Source: Peptoniphilus obesi ph1
Lineage (GTDB): Bacteria; Bacillota; Clostridia; Tissierellales; Peptoniphilaceae
Reading direction: 5' to 3'
Length of the DNA stretch: 64,000 bases
Assembly: GCF_000311865.1 (NCBI RefSeq)
Contig: NZ_HE978580.1
Span: 500,673-564,672 of the forward strand
How positions within the stretch are numbered: the stretch's first letter is position 1; every line of letters starts with the position of its first letter. This document shows, in pieces, positions 7,379 to 16,285 of the stretch. The translations under genes and the position numbers were made by a program. The notes beneath the pieces were generated by a model. The model ran no database searches. It saw only the letters and a list, made by a program, of their open reading frames with translations, and was not told the DNA's origin.

Positions 7379-8692
7379 TTATAACTTATTTATTTTTTCA
7401 ACTATTTGATCAAGTTCAAAAAGATCTTGATCTCCAGTTTTCATGTTTTTCAAAGTATATTTACCAGATTTTACTTCGTCTTCTCCTAATACTATTGTGT
7501 AAGGGATGTCTAAAGAGTCAGCATATTTAAATTTCTTCTTTAATTTTGCTTCTTCTGTATAGACTATACATTTTACTCCCTTATTTCTTAGTTTAGAAAT
7601 TAATTTAATTCCTTCTTCTAAAAATCCATCCATAGGAATTACAATCAAGTCAATCAAACTTTTCTTTTCTGCCTTTATTATTTTTGCTTCGTTTAATTGG
7701 TAGAATAATCTAGATAGACCAATTGATAGTCCAACCCCTGGAAGTTTTTTGTCTGTATAGTAGCTGGCAAGGTTTTCGTATCTTCCGCCTGAGCATACTG
7801 ATCCAAGTTTTGGATAGTCATTAAGTAGTGTTTCATATACTGTTGCTGTGTAGTAGTCTAGTCCTCTTGCTATTTTTAAATCAACTTGATAATTAGCTTC
7901 TGGTATGTCGTAATCTTTTATGTAGGATATTACTGTTTCAAGTTCTTCTAGTCCTTCATTAAAGACTGGGTTTTCGATTTTTAAATCATGTAGCTGGGCA
8001 AAGATTTCTTCGTTGCTACCTTCTATGGCGATAAAATCTAGTATTTTTTCTGCAACTTCTTGTGAAACTCCATTTTCAACTAGTTCTTTTATTACATTTT
8101 CTCTGCCTATTTTATCAAATTTATCTACTGCTCTTAAAACTGAAGTAAGGTCATCTATGTCTAGTGAGGCAAAGAATCCGTTTAATATTTTTCTGTTGTT
8201 TAGTTTGATTGTGAAATTGTCAAAGCCTAAGTCTTTAAAGGTATGGTAGATTACAACAGGAAATTCAGCATCGTTTGATATATCTAATTTTTCGTTTCCT
8301 ATTGTATCAATATCGCATTGATAAAACTCTCTAAATCTTCCCTTTTGTGCTTTTTCTCCACGATAAACTTTTCCAATATGGTATCTTCTAAATGGGAAAG
8401 ATAATTCATTGAAGTGCTCTACTGTGTATCTTGCTAGTGGAACAGTTAAATCAAATCTTAGGGACATATCTGTGTCGCCTTTTTGAAATCTATATATTTG
8501 TTTTTCTGTTTCTCCACCACCTTTTGCAAGTAGGACTTCACTTTTTTCTATGTTTGGTGTGTTTATTGGTAAAAATCCGTGATTTTCAAAATTTTTTCTT
8601 ATCTTATCCATCATTTCATTGAATAAGATTTGTTCTTGTGGTAGTAGTTCCATAAAACCAGGAAGGGTTGATGGTTTAACTATTTGGCTCAT
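7379..8692 (-). CDS. hisS: Histidyl-tRNA synthetase
   Basis: 437 residues, full length for class II HisRS. Motif 2 region FRRYHIGKVYRGEKAQKGRFREFYQCD and the HisA signatures LARGLDYYTATVYE-type (here KIARGLDYYTATVYE) and SVCSGGRYENLASYY are clear. The C-terminal ~95 residues are the anticodon-binding domain (VIPMDGFLEEG). It charges tRNA-His in the cytoplasm. TAGGAGGT lies just before the ATG. No T-box leader is visible in the 70 bp upstream. It follows murI and may be co-transcribed with it. Confidence 0.97.
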   Translation of the reverse strand: MSQIVKPSTLPGFMELLPQEQILFNEMMDKIRKNFENHGFLPINTPNIEKSEVLLAKGGGETEKQIYRFQKGDTDMSLRFDLTVPLARYTVEHFNELSFPFRRYHIGKVYRGEKAQKGRFREFYQCDIDTIGNEKLDISNDAEFPVVIYHTFKDLGFDNFTIKLNNRKILNGFFASLDIDDLTSVLRAVDKFDKIGRENVIKELVENGVSQEVAEKILDFIAIEGSNEEIFAQLHDLKIENPVFNEGLEELETVISYIKDYDIPEANYQVDLKIARGLDYYTATVYETLLNDYPKLGSVCSGGRYENLASYYTDKKLPGVGLSIGLSRLFYQLNEAKIIKAEKKSLIDLIVIPMDGFLEEGIKLISKLRNKGVKCIVYTEEAKLKKKFKYADSLDIPYTIVLGEDEVKSGKYTLKNMKTGDQDLFELDQIVEKINKL

Positions 8693-8765
8693 ATTTACCT
8701 CCTATATTATCCTGTTTAATATTTATTAATTTACTACTTTATCTGTCTAAGGTCAATTTTTATTT

Positions 8766-9587
8766 TTAAATTTCATTTGCATCTTTTATATCCAAGAGGT
8801 CTTTGTCTTGGTCTAATAATTTTGATGCTATATTTCTAAAATCTTCTGTGTCTCCTGTTACATAGTATGAAGTTTTTTGTCCTTCTTCCTTTGATAAAAT
8901 TCCAAGTCCGCTTAACATCCTATTTAAATCGCTAGCTATACTTTTAGCTGGATCTATAATTTTAGAAGTTTTTTTCTTATCTTTTAGTAGTTTTTCTATA
9001 GAATTTTTTGCAAATGGAAGGTGGGTGCAGGCAAGAAGAACTGTGTCATAATCAAAGCCATCATATGCATCGATATATTTTTTTGCTGCTTGGTAGCCTT
9101 CTTCTTCGTTCCCTTTTCCATCTTCTACAGACTTAACTAAATCTGGACAAGCTACAATTTCTAAATTAACTTTTGAATCTATTTTGTGCATTGCCTTTTG
9201 GAATACATCACTTTTTGCTGTTGCAGTTGCTGCCATTATAAGTATATTTTTATTTTGTGTTACCATTGCACTGTCTACTACACCTGCTCCAATTACACCA
9301 AGTGTAGGAAAATCAAAATCTTTTTTTATATAGTCTAAACAATAAGGAGCGGATGCGTTGCAAGCAAGGATTGCCGCTTTTACATTAAGTTTTTTTAATT
9401 TTTCAAAGCATTCGATTGTGTAGTCTGCTATATCTTGTGGTTTTTTATCGCCATAAGGAACTCTTCCAGTATCTGCTATATATATGAAGTCTTCATTGGC
9501 AAAGTCTTTTTGCAATTCTCTTAGAATGCTAAGTCCTCCAACGCCACTATCAAATATTCCTATTGGTCTATTATCAAAATAATTCAT
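8766..9587 (-). CDS. murI: Glutamate racemase
   Basis: 273 residues from ATG 9587; a GTG nine bases upstream lies inside the AGAGGTG ribosome binding site and is rejected. Motifs GIFDSGVGGLSILREL, IADTGRVPYGDK, the first catalytic cysteine in LACNASAPY and the second in LLACTHLPFA are all present. The enzyme makes D-glutamate for peptidoglycan without a cofactor. It is the promoter-proximal gene of a probable murI-hisS pair. Confidence 0.95.
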   Translation of the reverse strand: MNYFDNRPIGIFDSGVGGLSILRELQKDFANEDFIYIADTGRVPYGDKKPQDIADYTIECFEKLKKLNVKAAILACNASAPYCLDYIKKDFDFPTLGVIGAGVVDSAMVTQNKNILIMAATATAKSDVFQKAMHKIDSKVNLEIVACPDLVKSVEDGKGNEEEGYQAAKKYIDAYDGFDYDTVLLACTHLPFAKNSIEKLLKDKKKTSKIIDPAKSIASDLNRMLSGLGILSKEEGQKTSYYVTGDTEDFRNIASKLLDQDKDLLDIKDANEI

Positions 9588-9747
9588 TTTATACACCTCT
9601 AAATGATTTTACATCTTCCTTAAATTATTTCTTTATACTATCATTGTATCAAAGCTTTAATAAAATTACAGTAACTATATATTTGTGATTCTAATAAATC
9701 GCAGCTAGTATAAATTTTATGAATTTGCAAAAGTAAGGAGTGAAACA

Positions 9748-10272
9748 GTGATATATTTAATAGCTGGACAATCTGCAACCGGGAAAACTACTCAGGCAAA
9801 TATTTTAAATCAGGATGAAAATTTTCATAAAATTGTTAGTTATACGACAAGGGACAAAAGAAAAAATGAAAAAGATGGCATAGACTATCATTTTATAAGC
9901 GAGGAAACATTTAAAGACCTGGAAAAAAATAATTTCTTTGTAGCTCCTGTTAAATATTCTGGCAATTATTATGGGATAGCTAAAAAAGATTTGGAAAAGT
10001 TTCACAAGTCTAGCAAGAATATAATTTTAGTTCTTGAGCTTAGTGGAGTTAAGGAAATAAAGAGCAAGTTTGAAGATGCTACCTCTATTTATCTAGACTT
10101 GAATGATGATGAGATGGTCGCTAGGATGAAAGCCAGGGGCGATAGTCCTGAAAAGATAAAAGACAGGCTTGAAAATAAGCAAGATTTCACAGGTTTTGCT
10201 GATCATACTATTGATGGATCAAAATCAATTGAAGAAATTTCAAAAGAGATTAGGGATATTGTAGGTATTTAA
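9748..10272 (+). CDS. Guanylate-kinase-like P-loop kinase
   Basis: 174 residues, slightly shorter than housekeeping guanylate kinase (~200). Walker A GQSATGKTT at residues 6-14, then VSYTTRDKRKNEKDGIDYHF, the GMP-binding pattern of the Gmk family, and YSGNYYGIAKKDLEKF. A C-terminal lid with MKARGDSPEKIKDRLEN is present. It likely phosphorylates a nucleoside monophosphate, possibly GMP. The gene stands alone, divergent from murI, with a GTG start preceded by AAGGAG 7 nt upstream. It may be a second, specialised paralogue rather than the main gmk, which would normally sit near rpoZ and priA. Confidence 0.8.
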   Translation: MIYLIAGQSATGKTTQANILNQDENFHKIVSYTTRDKRKNEKDGIDYHFISEETFKDLEKNNFFVAPVKYSGNYYGIAKKDLEKFHKSSKNIILVLELSGVKEIKSKFEDATSIYLDLNDDEMVARMKARGDSPEKIKDRLENKQDFTGFADHTIDGSKSIEEISKEIRDIVGI

Positions 10273-10562
10273 AATTTGATTTGTGAATTTATTTTGTAGT
10301 TTGATTTATTTTTTATTACTTTTGATTTGAAATTTGATTTGTGTTTTAGAAAATTATTTTGTATTGTGAATTTTATTTTTCACTTTAAAACTTATTTCAA
10401 ATTTGTGTTTTGATTTGCACTTTAAAAACTTCTTTTAGTTTTAAAATTTGCTTTATATTTTAGAAATTTATTTTGAGTTTGATTTCTAATTTATATTTTT
10501 AAAAGCTATTTTAAACTTAGAAACTTATTTTTATTTTGAATTTTAATTTAAATTTTTATTTC
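10273..10562. repeat. Low-complexity, C-poor intergenic tract with degenerate repeats
   Basis: About 290 bp without a plausible gene. The + strand is almost only T, A and G, with very few C. AAATTTGATTTGTG occurs exactly at 10272-10285 and 10330-10343. Related TTTTAGAAA(A/T)TTATTTTG stretches occur near 10344 and 10458. Recurrent TTTGATTT and ATTTTG words suggest decayed tandem duplication. Confidence 0.55.
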
Positions 10563-10566
10563 TTCA

Positions 10567-10597
10567 TAAAAAAAGGGTGATCTATTCGATCACCTTT
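10567..10597 (-). terminator. Terminator of the CDF-trk-ung-esterase operon
   Basis: Minus-strand stem AAAGGTGATC/GATCACCCTTT with a U-run, overlapping the stop codon region of the gene ending at 10596. Confidence 0.75.
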
Positions 10598-11375
10598 AAA
10601 AATCTAATTTTTCTTGCATAAATTCCAAAGAATCATTGATCATAAATGTAGTTACTTGATGTCCTGTAGCTTCATATATTCTAAAATATGCAAGATCTTT
10701 TTTATCTTCATCATATCCATCAACTAAATCATTATAAAAGTTTTCCATTGATTCATGGTCTACAATTTGGTCTTCCATGCCGTTACATAAAACAATTGGT
10801 CTGTTATATAAGTTTTCCATGTGAAGGGCAGGGTTTAATCTTAGTAAAAATTCATTTACTCTTTCCCTTTCGTAGGAAATTTCTTCTTCGCCCTTGGTTG
10901 AGTCTTGGACAATCCATTCCCAGTTAAGAACACTGTTGTATAAAAGTGCAACCTTTAAATCTTTTTTGAAAGTAAAAATTCCGCCTGCAGTAAAGGCTCC
11001 CATAGAGTGTCCTGCTATTCCAATATTTTCAGGCTTAGTGCCTAAATTATTTACAACATATCTATGGATTCTTGGAAATTCTTCAATATTTTTCATTAAA
11101 ACTCTTGGTAAATAAGTTTTTACTGTCATATCGTCATTATAGTCAAGTCTTCCCCTATCTCCGTGATAGATTGCTTGAGGAATTACTACCTGATATCCAT
11201 AACTTGCAAAAATATTTGCCCTAAATATTTGATTATAGGCATTACTTGCCCAACCATGATAAAAAATCAAGGTTTTGTTTTCGCCATCTGTTTTATGTGG
11301 CGTTACTATATAGCATGGTACTCCACCTATTTTTAACTTAGTTAGGTCTGAATAATCAGACATTAAATATTTCAA
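10596..11375 (-). CDS. Alpha/beta hydrolase (esterase/dienelactone-hydrolase-like)
   Basis: 259 residues. Oxyanion-region FYHGWASNAYNQ, nucleophile elbow GIAGHSMGAF (Ser in G-x-S-x-G, about residue 123), an acidic residue in NGMEDQIVDHE and the catalytic His in EATGHQVTTF form a complete triad. The family hydrolyses ester bonds; the substrate is unknown. TTG start at 11375 with GGAGG 5 nt upstream. It is the last gene of a leftward six-gene operon, 9 bp after ung. Confidence 0.85.
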   Translation of the reverse strand: MKYLMSDYSDLTKLKIGGVPCYIVTPHKTDGENKTLIFYHGWASNAYNQIFRANIFASYGYQVVIPQAIYHGDRGRLDYNDDMTVKTYLPRVLMKNIEEFPRIHRYVVNNLGTKPENIGIAGHSMGAFTAGGIFTFKKDLKVALLYNSVLNWEWIVQDSTKGEEEISYERERVNEFLLRLNPALHMENLYNRPIVLCNGMEDQIVDHESMENFYNDLVDGYDEDKKDLAYFRIYEATGHQVTTFMINDSLEFMQEKLDF

Positions 11376-11384
11376 ATTTACCTC

Positions 11385-12050
11385 CTATAATTTCCAATTT
11401 GGTGCTTGAATGTTATTTTCTTCTAAAAATTTATTAGCTTTTGAAAAAGGTTTTGATCCAAAAAATCCTCTGTGAGCTGATAGAGGAGAAGGATGCGGCC
11501 CTTTAATTATTAAATGTCTATTGTTTGTTATTAATGTTTCTTTTGATTTAGCGTGGTTGCCCCAAAGTATAAAGACTAGTGGTTTTTCTCTATCGTTTAA
11601 AATTTCTATTACCCTGTCTGTAAAAATTTCCCAGCCAATTTTTGAATGACTCATTGGACTGTGAGCCCTTACTGTCAAGGTTGTGTTTAAAAGCATTATT
11701 CCCTGCTTTGTCCAATTTGTTAAGTTTCCGCTTTGAGGAATTTCTACTCCTAGATCATCATTTAATTCTTTAAATATATTTACAAGTGATGGTGGAATTT
11801 TTACCCCATCTTTTACAGAAAAAGATAAACCCTGTGCTTGGTTGTAGTTATGATATGGATCTTGTCCCAAGATTAAAACTTTTACATCATTGTAGGCTGT
11901 ATATTTAAAGGCATTAAAAATATCATCAGCTGGTGGAAATATTTCATGATTCTTGTATTCACTTATCAATAGTTTTCTTAAATTTATATAATATTCTTTT
12001 TTAAATTCATCTTCTAATAAGTTATCCCAATCATTATTAAATTTAATCAT
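11385..12050 (-). CDS. ung: Uracil-DNA glycosylase
   Basis: 221 residues, standard family-1 length. Water-activating motif LILGQDPYHN at ~61-70, the AQGLSFSV segment, NTTLTVRAHSPMSH and the DNA-intercalation loop GPHPSPLSAHRGFFG are all intact. It removes uracil from DNA at the start of base-excision repair. It lies 12 bp after trkA and 9 bp before the esterase, so it is expressed as part of the potassium-uptake operon. Confidence 0.96.
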   Translation of the reverse strand: MIKFNNDWDNLLEDEFKKEYYINLRKLLISEYKNHEIFPPADDIFNAFKYTAYNDVKVLILGQDPYHNYNQAQGLSFSVKDGVKIPPSLVNIFKELNDDLGVEIPQSGNLTNWTKQGIMLLNTTLTVRAHSPMSHSKIGWEIFTDRVIEILNDREKPLVFILWGNHAKSKETLITNNRHLIIKGPHPSPLSAHRGFFGSKPFSKANKFLEENNIQAPNWKL

Positions 12051-12062
12051 AAAACCATCCCA

Positions 12063-13433
12063 TCAAGTAAAGTAGTTTAACAAACCTCTTTGATTTTCTT
12101 CTTCCATAAATTTAGCCAAGTCTTTTCTATTTTCATTTTTGCAAAATACTACTACGGTATCTCCCTTTAAGAATTTTGTTTTACCTCTTGGTATTACAAC
12201 TGTGCTATCTTCTCTAATTATTCCACCAATCAAAATTCCTTTTGGTATATTGACTTCTTCTATAGTTTTATCAAAAAGATTGGATTGACCATTTAATTTT
12301 ATTTCTAAAATTTGAGCCTGTCCATTAAAGCTTAAGTAGGTCGATACTCCTCTATTTTTATTTATACCCTTTAAAATTACATTTGCAGCTATGTCTTGTG
12401 GATTAACAACTGCATTTATAGAAAGTTGGTCAAGTATTTTTAGATAATTCTTGCTTTGAATTTTCGTAAATATTTTTTCTATATTATATTCTTTTGCCAT
12501 CAAGCAAAGTGCTATGTTTAATTCTTCATTATCTGTTAAGGAAATAAAGATATCACTTTTATCAACTTCGTTTAGGTCGAAAAAGTCTGCTCCTTTTAGC
12601 TTAGAATGAACTACATAGGCGTTACTATTGTCTTTTATCAGCTTGTCACATTTTTCTTTATCTTTATCGATTATTGTGAGATTATCATCTTCAAATATAT
12701 CTGCAAGTTTGGCACTGATTTCATTTGCACCAACTACGGTTATATTTTTTTTGGGACTTTTTTGTTTCAGTCTAAAGTATTTCATATTAAATTTCATGAT
12801 ATCTTTAGCTAGTCCCATTATATAAAGGTAGTCGCCCTCTTTTAAAATAAATTCTCCATCTGGAATTATAAGTTCTCCATTTCTTACTACTGCTATTGCC
12901 AAAACTGTAGCAAGAGAACCTACGTCTTTTATTTTATGGTCTTCTAGATCTTTATCTGATCTTATCCTATGGCAAATTACCTCGATTTTTCCGTTTCCAA
13001 ATTTATCAGATTGGTAGTTTATTTCACTCTTAATAATATCTGTTAAAGCAAGTGCTGTTTCAAGATTTGGGTTAACAATTTTATCTATGCCTATATAATC
13101 TCTTATATATGATAGTTGTTTCATTGATTCGACTTGATTTATTACACAAATAACATGTCCTGCTCCCATTCTTTTTACAAGCATACTAGAAAGTATATTG
13201 TCTTTATCTGATTTTGTCAGTGCGACTATGATGTCATAGCTTTCTATATCTAATTTTTTAAAAAATTCAGGACTTAAATCGTCATAAATTATTGCCTTTA
13301 TATTTTTAAGATTTGCTATATCCAAAATTTCACTTTCATCTTTGGCTAATATAGTTATCTTATCTCCTTGGATATAGTTAGTATTTAATAATTTTTTTGC
13401 AATTTCTCCATTACCTATTACTAAAATTTTCAT
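12063..13433 (-). CDS. trkA: Trk potassium-uptake regulatory protein TrkA (second copy)
   Basis: 456 residues with the duplicated RCK architecture: Rossmann (N1), TrkA_C (~150-210), Rossmann (N2), TrkA_C (~375-456). N1 has VIGNGEIAKKLL. N2 has VVGANEISAKLA, where the second glycine of the dinucleotide motif is lost, so nucleotide binding in lobe 2 may be weakened. The family forms the cytoplasmic gating ring of TrkH. It directly follows trkH, and a different trkA directly precedes trkH. Confidence 0.9.
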   Translation of the reverse strand: MKILVIGNGEIAKKLLNTNYIQGDKITILAKDESEILDIANLKNIKAIIYDDLSPEFFKKLDIESYDIIVALTKSDKDNILSSMLVKRMGAGHVICVINQVESMKQLSYIRDYIGIDKIVNPNLETALALTDIIKSEINYQSDKFGNGKIEVICHRIRSDKDLEDHKIKDVGSLATVLAIAVVRNGELIIPDGEFILKEGDYLYIMGLAKDIMKFNMKYFRLKQKSPKKNITVVGANEISAKLADIFEDDNLTIIDKDKEKCDKLIKDNSNAYVVHSKLKGADFFDLNEVDKSDIFISLTDNEELNIALCLMAKEYNIEKIFTKIQSKNYLKILDQLSINAVVNPQDIAANVILKGINKNRGVSTYLSFNGQAQILEIKLNGQSNLFDKTIEEVNIPKGILIGGIIREDSTVVIPRGKTKFLKGDTVVVFCKNENRKDLAKFMEEENQRGLLNYFT

Positions 13434-13448
13434 ATCATTACTCCATTA

Positions 13449-14914
13449 TTAAATAGCACTAGTCTTTTTTCTAATTCTAGATGGCGATATTAAAGCAAGT
13501 AAGGTGAAAAATTCTAACCTGCCCAGCAACATAAGTAAGCAGAAAAATAATTTTAAATATTGGTTATAAAATAAAAAGTTACGAGTAGCACCAACTGCTC
13601 CAAATCCTGGCCCTACATTTGAAAGTAGGTTACAGCAGTTGATAGTGAACTTAAAAAATCTACTCCACTTAAACTTACTATAGTTGCTGATCCTATCATT
13701 ATTAAAACATATATTCCCAAAAATCCGTATATACCTGATATTACTTCTTCATTCATTACTCTACCATTAATTTTTACTGGAATTATAGCATGGGGATGAA
13801 GAACTCTTTTTATTTCTCTTTTTATTAATTTTATAAGAACTAAAATTCTTATTACCTTGATACCACCAGCTGTTGAGCCTGCACTTGCTCCTGTGCACAT
13901 TAAGATAAATAAAATATATTTTGAAAAAGTTGGCCATAAATCAAAGTCTGTTGTTGCAAAACCTGATGTTGATGCTATTGATGTTACTTGAAAAAATGAA
14001 TGCATTAAAGAATCTTCAAAATTAAAAACTTGATTATAATAAAGATCAAGACAAATAAATAAAGTTGCTGCGAATAAAATTATGTAATATGTTCTAAATT
14101 CTTCATCTTCTAAAATATTTCTAATTTTGCCCTTATATAAATGATTGTATATAGTGAAGTTTGTTCCGCAAAATAGCATGAAGAAAGATATTATATAAGG
14201 AATTATATAGCCATTGTTTGCGTAGTATCCTACTGAATTTGCCTTAGATGAAAATCCTCCAGTTCCTACAACTCCTAGTGTGTGGATTACTGCATCAAAA
14301 ACTGGCATCTTGGCAAGAACTAGCAATATAAATAAGATAAGTGTTATTACCATATAGATAATATAAAGTCTTTTTGCTGTGTCTGTCATCTTAGATTCAA
14401 TTTTTCCTGCAACTGGTCCAGGAGATTCTGCCTTAAAAATTTGATAGGCTCCTATGCCAAGTTTTGGAAGAAGTATAAGTGTGAATACTAATATTCCCAT
14501 ACCGCCTATCCAGTGGGTCATTGACCTCCAAAGTATTATTGACTTTGGAACTATTTCTGGATTTTGACAAACGCTTGCTCCTGTTGTTGTAAATCCTGAA
14601 ACTATTTCAAATAAGGAATCTATATAAGTTGGGAATGACCCTGAAAAATATAGGGGCAAGGCTCCAAAAATTGATGCACTTATCCAAGAAATAGATACAA
14701 CTAAAAGTCCATCCCTTGGTGATACCCTTAAATTTTTAGTCTTTGTAAATCTCCTTATACTCATAAATAGAGCAAATAAAATAAAAATCGTTACAGCAAA
14801 TGCTGGTTGTGCTCCATCATCTAAGACCGTACTCACTATTAGGGGCGGTATCATAAAAAGTGATTCTATTGTAAAAATTATTCCTAATATCCTAAAAACT
14901 ATCGCGTAATTCAC
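13449..14914 (-). pseudogene. trkH: Trk potassium transporter TrkH, broken by a 1-base frameshift
   Basis: Frame 1 runs from the GTG at 14914 (an earlier GTG at 14926 overlaps the SD-like AAGGGTGG) to a stop at 13613. It carries pore-loop signatures TTGASV, GTGGFSS and STSGFATTD. The fourth pore loop and last helix continue in another frame after ~13620 (NVGPGFGAVGATRNFLFY then LLMLLGRLEFFTLLAL) to a TAA at 13449. Adding one A to the + strand GAAAG run at 13621-13625 restores SNVGPG and a normal ~488-residue protein. As written, the product lacks the fourth pore loop and should not conduct. A sequencing or assembly error in a homopolymer is an equal possibility. Confidence 0.85.
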
Positions 14915-16280
14915 TGAAAAAACCACCCTTATTGTTTCTTAAATTAAAATATTTTTTTATAGCCTGAATTTTTTCATGCCTGCAAAATACTATTATCCTG
15001 TCGCCTTCTTTTAATTCAGTATTTCCATTAGGAATTATAACTGTGTTTTCTCTAACCATTGAAGTTATCAATACTTCTTTTGGAAGATCAAGATCTTTTA
15101 GTGGTTTATTTAAAACATTTGTCTCCTTATCTAGGATAATTTCTGTAAATTCTGTTTCCCCATCTTGCATTAAGTTTACACTTAAAAATCCATGACCTCT
15201 TACAAATTTCAATATGGCTGATGCAGTGATTAGCGATGTATTAAAGGCTGCATCTAGGTTTAATTTATCTATTATCTTGTCATAATTTGACCTAGATAGT
15301 TTTGCAACGGACTTATAAACTCCAAGTTGTTTTACAGTTAGTGCCATCAAGATATTTGTTTCATCTATTCCTGTTGCAGCTACAAAGGCATCATAAGAAT
15401 CTATCATTTCTTCATTTAAAATGTTTAAGTCTGTTCCATCAGCATTTATAATCATGGTATTTGGTAATTTTTCCATAAGTTCATTGCATCTTTGCGGATC
15501 TCTTTCAATTATGGTTGTTTCAATCCCATCATTATCAAGAAGTAGACCAAGATACAAACCAAGCTTTCCTCCACCAAGTATGATAACTTTTTTTACTGAT
15601 TTATGTTTACTTATATCTGAATGATTTTTGTCAAAAGATTCTATATCATCCCTTGCTCCGACTATTAATATAGAGTCCTTTTCTCTTAAAATTGTTTCTC
15701 CATTTGGAATTATTGTCTTACCATCTCTTGTAATTGCAGCGATTAGTAGCTGAGGTAGGTCTTTTAATTCTTTAATTTTTTTATCAATAAAATTGGCATC
15801 TGATCCAATATGAAAATCAACCAGCTTGACTTTTCCATTTGCAAATTCATCACTAACTAACAAGTACTTTTTTAGCAAGTATTTTTCAATTGAAACCGCT
15901 GTTGCATGGTCTGGGTTTATTATTTCATCTATGCCAAGTTCATTCATTATAAATCTTATTTGGCTATGGTATTCTGGATTTCTTACTCTAGCTATAACCC
16001 TATTTACACCAAGTCTTTTTGAAAGCGTTGATATTAATACATTTGCTTCATCAGAAGTTGTTGCAGCTATAAGTAAATCATATGATCCAAGGTCAAGCTC
16101 TTCTAAAATTTGAAAATCTAGAGCATTGGCATTTACTGTCAACACGTCTAAAGAGTTATTTACATTTTCTATTACCTTATCATCATTATCCAAAATTGTT
16201 ATATCGCAGTTTTCATCAACCAAAGATTTTGCTAATCTAAAACCTAGTTTTCCTGCTCCTACAAGTAATACTTTCATCAT
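14892..16280 (-). CDS. trkA: Trk potassium-uptake regulatory protein TrkA (first copy)
   Basis: 462 residues, two Rossmann plus TrkA_C tandem units. Both dinucleotide motifs are intact (GAGKLGFRLAKSL at ~7-19 and GGGKLGLYLG in the second half), unlike the other copy. It binds NAD(H) or ATP and gates TrkH. Two adjacent ATGs (16280, 16277) are possible; the second has better spacing from AGGAG. The 3' end overlaps the trkH start by about 20 bp, implying translational coupling. Confidence 0.93.
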   Translation of the reverse strand: MMKVLLVGAGKLGFRLAKSLVDENCDITILDNDDKVIENVNNSLDVLTVNANALDFQILEELDLGSYDLLIAATTSDEANVLISTLSKRLGVNRVIARVRNPEYHSQIRFIMNELGIDEIINPDHATAVSIEKYLLKKYLLVSDEFANGKVKLVDFHIGSDANFIDKKIKELKDLPQLLIAAITRDGKTIIPNGETILREKDSILIVGARDDIESFDKNHSDISKHKSVKKVIILGGGKLGLYLGLLLDNDGIETTIIERDPQRCNELMEKLPNTMIINADGTDLNILNEEMIDSYDAFVAATGIDETNILMALTVKQLGVYKSVAKLSRSNYDKIIDKLNLDAAFNTSLITASAILKFVRGHGFLSVNLMQDGETEFTEIILDKETNVLNKPLKDLDLPKEVLITSMVRENTVIIPNGNTELKEGDRIIVFCRHEKIQAIKKYFNLRNNKGGFFSELRDSF

Positions 16281-16285
16281 ATCTC

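Noticed and set aside
8693-8765. T-box leader before hisS
   Set aside because: Only about 70 bp are available and no T-box core sequence or terminator is visible; the gene is likely read from murI.
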